Shown: positions 5,377-8,938 of the stretch, in pieces | How positions within the stretch are numbered: the first letter of the stretch is position 1 | How the letters are laid out: each line of letters opens with the position of its first letter | Notes under the pieces: model-generated | What the model was told of the DNA's origin: nothing | What the model saw: the letters and a program-made list of their open reading frames with translations, nothing else | Databases searched by the model: none | Translations under genes and position numbers: made by a program | Assembly: GCA_018065685.1 (NCBI GenBank) | Contig: JAGHSU010000030.1 | Span: 1-8,938, forward strand | DNA length: 8,938 bases | Direction: 5' to 3' | Origin: Candidatus Methanocorpusculum equi | GTDB lineage: Archaea > Halobacteriota > Methanomicrobia > Methanomicrobiales > Methanocorpusculaceae

Positions 5377-6315
5377 TCAGTCGTCGCGGAACGGAGTCTC
5401 CACTGTTGTCAGGTCGTTTGGTGCAAAGACCTCTCCCTCAAACACCTCTTTTGCCTCACGGACATGACCGGAGGCTGTTGTATAACGGGAGCTGATATGC
5501 ACCAGCGCAAGCTGCTTCGGAGAAAGAAGAGAGGCAACTCCTCCTGCCTCTTTTGCGGTTGAATGCCAGACCTCTTTCGCGTGGGATGAGCCCATCTCCT
5601 CATCAAACGTCGCCTCATGAATTAAAAGGTCTGCCTGCATAAGCATCTCATCCGGTTCCCGTAAGGGTCTCGTATCTCCGGTGTAGACAATCTTTCGCCC
5701 GGGGCGTCTTCCTCCCATCACCTGCTCCGGAAGAATCGTAACCTTTTCGCCGCCCTGTTCAATCTCGACCGGAATGCCGCGCTGCAGTTTCCCGAAAAGC
5801 GGCCCCGGCTTTACCCCGAGAGCGATTGCTCCTTCGCGGTTAAAGCGTCCGGGGCGCATATCCTCCTCCAGAACATAGCCGACGGAATCCATTCCATGAT
5901 AGGTCTTAAACACACAGACCGAGTAGCCGTCGAAACGGATAACATCCCCGGGGGAAACCTCAACTGCTTCAAGAACAAAGGGGATTTTCGGCGTCAGTGT
6001 CCGGATGACATCCACATACTTATCGATACCCGCGGGGCCGTAGATTGTCATCGGTTCAGTCCTTCCGCTGAATGACATCGTCTCAATCAGCCCGAACAGC
6101 CCCAGGTAATGGTCCGCGTGCCAGTGGGTGATAAATGCCGCATTTACGATAAAACCGGTCTTTAGTCTCATCATCTGCTGCTGTGCGCCCTCACCGCAGT
6201 CAAACAGGAGCGTATCAGAGCCGCGGCGTATGAGAATGCACGAGGGATTACGCAATGGAGTCGGAAGGGCGCCTGCAGTCCCCAGGAAATGAACAAACAG
6301 TGTTTCACCCGACAT
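5377..6315 (-). CDS. rnz: Ribonuclease Z (tRNA 3' endonuclease)
   Basis: A 312-residue metallo-beta-lactamase-fold nuclease that cuts the 3' trailer from tRNA precursors. The motif HWHADH (64-69) supplies the zinc ligands. Further ligands or catalytic residues are His140 (KTYHG), Asp214 (YTGDTRP) and His273 (LVHISSRY); HEATF (233-237) is also typical of tRNase Z. Residues about 150-200 form the insertion expected for the flexible arm that grips tRNA. Length matches the short prokaryotic form. The frame is open to a GTG at 6324, but I chose the ATG at 6315: it overlaps the upstream TAA (TAATG) and has GGTGG six bases before it, so it is translationally coupled to the preceding gene. It is the last gene of the 8079-5377 operon. 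The premature stop in the preceding gene may reduce its translation or transcription. Confidence 0.95.
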   Translation of the reverse strand: MSGETLFVHFLGTAGALPTPLRNPSCILIRRGSDTLLFDCGEGAQQQMMRLKTGFIVNAAFITHWHADHYLGLFGLIETMSFSGRTEPMTIYGPAGIDKYVDVIRTLTPKIPFVLEAVEVSPGDVIRFDGYSVCVFKTYHGMDSVGYVLEEDMRPGRFNREGAIALGVKPGPLFGKLQRGIPVEIEQGGEKVTILPEQVMGGRRPGRKIVYTGDTRPLREPDEMLMQADLLIHEATFDEEMGSSHAKEVWHSTAKEAGGVASLLSPKQLALVHISSRYTTASGHVREAKEVFEGEVFAPNDLTTVETPFRDD

Positions 6316-7082
6316 TAGAACCACCGCTTCAGAAACTCAAGACTCTGACGTCCCTCTTCGGGATTCCGTCCTTCGACCACAATTATCTTTCCGCGGTAAT
6401 TGCGTACAATTTTTGGCATAATCTTATCCCACGGGATTGTCCCGCAGCCAAGAGGCAGATGCTCGTCGCGGCCCCCGTGGTTGTCATGGATATGCAGATG
6501 GGAGGCCTTTGGAAGAATTACTTTGCAGAACCGGTCAAGATTTCCGGTGGTGTTTGCATGCCCGACATCAAAGACCGCAGACATTCCCGTACCTTCGATA
6601 AATCCGTCCAGTTCATCCGCGTCACGGCAGAAGAAATCATCCAGATTCGGCATGTTTTCAAGACAGACGGCAACACCTGCGCGTTCTGCGGTCTCCCCGA
6701 GACGCACACAGGCCCTCTTATGCTGCTGCCACGCAGGGGCCGGGTCTTATCTGCTGACCGGGCTTAAGTATCCCGGGTGAACCACCACAGTATCTGTGAG
6801 CTCCGCGGCCTTTTCGATGGTAAGCTCCAGCTGATGTACCGTCTCTTCCCAGATGGGAGCATTCACTGACGCCGGATTTAAATCACTGAACGGAGCATGG
6901 ATGGTTACCGGAAGGCCGGTGTCAGCCATCGCTTTTTTAACCGCGGCGAACGTGTCCGGTGTATCCAGACGATAGTTTCCGTCCGCTGATATCTCCCAGC
7001 CGTCATAGCCGGCATCGGCGATTCCGGCAACCCATGCAGGGTCTTCCCAGATTTTTGAGGAGGAGGTAAAATAAAACTTCAT
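6315..7082 (-). pseudogene. Sugar phosphate isomerase/epimerase-like TIM-barrel protein interrupted by an in-frame TAA
   Basis: Without the stop this would be a 255-residue xylose-isomerase-like TIM-barrel protein (COG1082 family). The frame is the same on both sides: 7082-6750 encodes the first 111 residues (ending HPGYLSPVSR), TAA occupies 6747-6749, and the continuation (DPAPAWQQHKRAC...) runs unbroken to the TAA at 6315-6317. Likely metal ligands are intact on both sides: His62 (TIHAPFSDLN), His102 (VVHPGYLS), then Glu142 (CLENMPN), Asp172 and His175 (FDVGHAN), His197/199 (LHIHDNHGG) and Glu237 (VVEGRNP). Substrate is unknown. The ATG at 7082 overlaps the upstream TGA (ATGA). TAA is not a pyrrolysine (TAG) or selenocysteine (TGA) codon, so recoding is unlikely. 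It is a recent nonsense mutation, a base-calling error, or a gene split into two polypeptides; a GTG at 6707 could restart the second. Confidence 0.85.
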
Positions 7083-7618
7083 TCAACGACTCCGAGAATT
7101 TTTCTGACCTCAGCACGGTACGAGGCGCAGTCTGCTTCGTTTCGTATCCGGATGTCTGCCGCCTCTGCTGCACGCTTCAGCCCGAACGAGTCCTCCCGTG
7201 CGTCACGTGCTGAAAGTTCCGCAGCAGTTGCCGCATCGTCTGAGCGGTTCCGGCACATCATGCGGGAGAGCCTGATTTCAAATGATGCCTCGACAAAGAC
7301 AACGGTAAAGTCCGGGAAGACGGTTCTGAAAAAGGCAATCTCGGCATCCCCGCGGATTCCGTCGATGACAGCAGCAGGGGATGAAAGACGCTTTACCTCT
7401 TCCGCGGTCAAAACGGCTACCGCGTCCATCCCGAACTCATTTCTCAGCATGTGCGCAGTCTCCCCGACATTTGCATCGGTGAGGGGAAGCCCCCGCTCAA
7501 TGGTTTTCTTCCGGACAATATCCCCCATCCCGACAACCGGAATCCATGCCTCTGCTGCAGCTGACGAAAACTCCCCCTTGCCGCTTGCGGGATATCCTAC
7601 AACACCGATGACTCTCAT
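7079..7618 (-). CDS. UPF0200 family P-loop nucleotide kinase-like protein
   Basis: A 179-residue soluble P-loop protein related in fold to nucleoside monophosphate and dephospho-CoA kinases. Walker A is GYPASGKGE (8-16). GMGDIVR (30-36) corresponds to a substrate-binding region, VIDGIRGDAE (84-93) follows the Walker B strand, and RMMCRNRSDD with RDAREDSFGL (138-147) forms the arginine-rich lid characteristic of archaeal UPF0200. ATP-dependent phosphotransfer is likely; the substrate is not known. The ATG at 7618 overlaps the TGA of the upstream gene (ATGA), and its own TGA (7079-7081) overlaps the ATG of the downstream isomerase-like gene in the same way, so translation is coupled through the operon. 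Length is normal for the family and nothing appears broken. Confidence 0.85.
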   Translation of the reverse strand: MRVIGVVGYPASGKGEFSSAAAEAWIPVVGMGDIVRKKTIERGLPLTDANVGETAHMLRNEFGMDAVAVLTAEEVKRLSSPAAVIDGIRGDAEIAFFRTVFPDFTVVFVEASFEIRLSRMMCRNRSDDAATAAELSARDAREDSFGLKRAAEAADIRIRNEADCASYRAEVRKILGVVE

Positions 7619-8079
7619 GACAGTCTCGCCAGAATGGTTTTTGCTTCAGCTGCGGTCCTGATGCACTCAATAAGCGTAAGACAGCGCTCCGGGTCCGTTT
7701 CCTCCTTTGCCCGCGCTGTAAGCACGGCGATGAGTTCGTCCAGATCAGGCGATGCGAACCCGGACGGTTCCCCTTTCGCATACGAAGGAGTGATTACAGC
7801 AATGCGGCTGCTGTCCTCTTTGTGCACGGCTTCAGCCCTGATTGCCGGTGCATTCTCTGCGGTCTGCTTTCCTGCAGCATTCTTTCCTGCAGGAACCGCC
7901 GTTTTTCCTGCTTTGTTTCCTGCATCGGTTTCCTCTGTCTGCCGCTCCGCACAGACAACACAGAGTTTTCTGCCGTCCTTTTCAAAGAGGGGAGCACCGC
8001 ATTCCGGGCACATCTCACTGAGCATCTTTCCTCCGTTTAAGAGATGCACAGCCATTATTTCATCGGGAGTTTTTGTCAT
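7615..8079 (-). CDS. Autoantigen p27 (SSSCA1)-type zinc-ribbon protein
   Basis: A 154-residue protein. The N-terminal half contains an amphipathic segment (DEIMAVHLLNGGKMLSE) followed by a zinc ribbon with Cys24/27 (CPEC) and Cys40/43 (CVVC), the signature of the Sjogren syndrome/scleroderma autoantigen 1 family found in archaea and eukaryotes. A low-complexity linker (about 50-90, with repeated AGK) joins this to a helical C-terminal domain (PDLDELIAVLTARAKEE...). Function is unknown; a structural or regulatory role is likely because no catalytic motif is seen. The frame is open to a GTG at 8094, but I chose the ATG at 8079 because GGTGA lies eight bases upstream of it and overlaps that GTG. 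It is the first gene of the operon ending with rnz, and its stop overlaps the next ATG. Confidence 0.85.
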   Translation of the reverse strand: MTKTPDEIMAVHLLNGGKMLSEMCPECGAPLFEKDGRKLCVVCAERQTEETDAGNKAGKTAVPAGKNAAGKQTAENAPAIRAEAVHKEDSSRIAVITPSYAKGEPSGFASPDLDELIAVLTARAKEETDPERCLTLIECIRTAAEAKTILARLS

Positions 8080-8136
8080 CGGTATTGTCACCACTTGTAT
8101 TCTCTGCTGGTTTCTCTAATAGTATTGGTTGTCTCA

Positions 8137-8147
8137 GTATTTATTTT
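8137..8147 (-). promoter_or_regulatory. Probable TATA box of the p27-UPF0200-isomerase-rnz operon
   Basis: The minus strand reads AAAATAAATAC about 60 bases upstream of the ATG at 8079. A start near 8116 would leave a leader of about 37 bases carrying the GGTGA ribosome site. No other promoter is evident inside the operon, where all the genes overlap. Confidence 0.45.
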
Positions 8148-8197
8148 GGAGAGAAGCATCAGGGAGAGGGGATTTTATGAGGGGGTCATATGCGTAT

Positions 8198-8207
8198 CTT
8201 TATTTTA
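8198..8207 (+). promoter_or_regulatory. Probable TATA box of the UPF0147 gene
   Basis: CTTTATTTTA lies about 48 bases upstream of the ATG at 8251, predicting a start near 8228 and a short leader that holds the GAGGTG ribosome site (8239-8244). Confidence 0.45.
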
Positions 8208-8250
8208 CTGAAAGTTTAATACATGTAGAGTTTTATAAGAGGTGTCAGAT

Positions 8251-8514
8251 ATGGCAGAACCGAAAGAAATGATTGAGCGGTGTATTGCGACGCTCCAGAT
8301 GGTAAATGAAGACCCGATGGTCCCGAGAAATATCAGAAAAGCAACAGATGAAACAATGAAAATCCTCTCAGATGGGAAGAAGCAGATAAGCCTGCGCGCA
8401 TCCCTGGCGCTTTCAAAGATTGATGAGGTCGCATCAGACTCCAATATGCCGATGCACATCCGCACAAAAATCTGGGAAATCGCATCAGCACTGGAAGCAA
8501 TCCCCCTTAGTTAA
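8251..8514 (+). CDS. UPF0147 family small helical protein
   Basis: An 87-residue archaeal protein of the UPF0147 family (COG1698), normal length, predicted entirely helical ([29 protein letters not shown], then [26 protein letters not shown]). The NxxMPxHIRTxIWEIxSxLE-type C terminus is characteristic. Function is unknown; no catalytic residues or metal sites are visible. The frame is open to a GTG at 8242, but the ATG at 8251 is preferred: GAGGTG (8239-8244) makes an excellent ribosome site six bases before it, and that site contains the GTG. It is divergently transcribed from the p27 operon across 171 bp. It ends at a strong terminator just before the second foldback element. Confidence 0.9.
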   Translation: MAEPKEMIERCIATLQMVNEDPMVPRNIRKATDETMKILSDGKKQISLRASLALSKIDEVASDSNMPMHIRTKIWEIASALEAIPLS

Positions 8515-8520
8515 CACTGT

Positions 8521-8559
8521 CTCCGGAGTCCGGAGAGTTTTTTTTATTTTTCGTTTTTG
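8521..8559 (+). terminator. Hairpin plus T-tract terminator of the UPF0147 gene
   Basis: CTCCGG (8521-8526) pairs with CCGGAG (8530-8535) around a three-base loop, followed by a long T-rich stretch (8538-8558). It resembles an intrinsic terminator and starts seven bases after the stop codon. The T-tract merges with the TTGTAAC end of foldback copy 2, as it does at copy 1. Confidence 0.7.
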
Positions 8560-8938
8560 TAACTATTCAGCCCAGGTTATTTATCGTCCTGTAACTGAGG
8601 CGCGTGTGATTGTAGTCGTGGTTGTAACTTATGTGCGGCGTTGACCCCTAAAACCGCAAATCTACGCAAATCTACGCAAATCGCGAGCCTATTCACCCGC
8701 GCTTAGCCCCGCTTAAATCGCGGGGCACAGGCGGCTGCTGGGGGAAAGAGTAAACATCCCCAATTATTATTATGCTTTAGTCGTGTTGTACTTACTCCAA
8801 GCGAGCCGCGGCGTCCCGCGATAAGCGGGACTAGACGCCGTGAATAGGCTCGCGATTTGCGTAGATTTGCGTAGCTTTTCGGTTTTAGGGGTCAACGCCG
8901 CCCGCTCAGTTACAACAACCCGTCGAACACACGAGTGT
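8551..8938. repeat. Foldback intergenic element, copy 2 (right end beyond window)
   Basis: This is the second copy of the element at 4034-4465, in the same orientation relative to the upstream plus-strand gene. It begins with the same TTGTAACTATTCAG. Its inner arms, 8635-8696 and 8840-8901, pair over 62 bp with two mismatches. Branch hairpins are GCCCCGC/GCGGGGC (8706-8712/8720-8726) and GTCCCGC/GCGGGAC (8813-8819/8825-8831). The core is 8734-8809. The distance from inner arm to core is 49 bases, as in copy 1, while the outer left spacer is 12 bases shorter. CAGTTACAACA near 8907-8917 matches the right arm of copy 1; the terminal repeat itself should lie just outside the window. No supported ORF lies within it. 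Confidence 0.9.
8654..8683. repeat. Three 10-bp tandem units in the left arm of copy 2
   Basis: The sequence and order are identical to 4151-4180: CCGCAAATCT, ACGCAAATCT, ACGCAAATCG. The right arm keeps two good inverse units (8852-8870), while the third (near 8871-8881) has two mismatches to its partner. Confidence 0.85.

Noticed and set aside
6747..6749. Stop-codon recoding (pyrrolysine or selenocysteine) in the TIM-barrel gene.
   Set aside because: The codon is TAA, not TAG or TGA, and no recoding structure is evident.
8177..8272. A 31-codon ORF starting at an ATG with a purine-rich tract upstream.
   Set aside because: It overlaps the UPF0147 start in another frame, and its start lies upstream of the likely TATA box at 8198-8207, so it would not be in that transcript. 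The product resembles nothing known.

Overview
The window looks like chromosomal DNA from a methanogenic euryarchaeon, probably a member of the Methanomicrobiales. The evidence is an F420-dependent NADP reductase, archaea-specific families (UPF0147, UPF0200, DUF432, Autoantigen-p27-type zinc ribbon), a winged-helix/V4R regulator of the kind described in methanogens, archaeal TATA boxes (e.g. CTTTATATACC at 5341-5351 on the minus strand) and GGTG/GAGGTG-type ribosome sites. The genus cannot be fixed from the sequence alone; Methanocorpusculum-like is a guess.

Layout. 57-2466 (minus): a DUF432 protein followed after one base by an MscS channel whose frame runs on into a HEAT-repeat domain; the junction is a G6 run that looks like a one-base fusion of two genes. 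2603-3187 (minus): an iron-sulfur/flavodoxin-fold NAD(P)H-FMN reductase-like protein, divergent from npdG (3358-4032, plus), which moves electrons between F420H2 and NADP+. 4507-5280 (minus): a winged-helix regulator with a cysteine-rich V4R domain, convergent with npdG, with two abutting 14-bp palindromes at its promoter. 5377-8079 (minus): a tightly overlapped operon in the order p27-like zinc ribbon, UPF0200 P-loop protein, TIM-barrel sugar isomerase-like protein (broken by an in-frame TAA) and RNase Z. 8251-8514 (plus): a UPF0147 protein, divergent from that operon.

The most unusual content is not coding. Two copies of a roughly 400-bp foldback element lie at 4034-4465 and at 8551 to the window end. 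Each has long inverted arms carrying three 10-bp tandem units, a branch hairpin in each arm, and a central 76-nt core that is not an inverted repeat yet is conserved without gaps between copies (64 of 76 identical by eye). Base changes between the copies are compensated across the arms. The element could be a structured RNA gene or a non-autonomous foldback transposon; neither copy encodes a convincing protein.

Working together: the reductase, npdG and the V4R regulator form a plausible redox neighbourhood (inference). DUF432 with MscS is a pairing I recall from other archaea. The RNase Z operon joins tRNA 3'-end processing to three poorly characterised proteins, and its broken third gene lies directly upstream of rnz.
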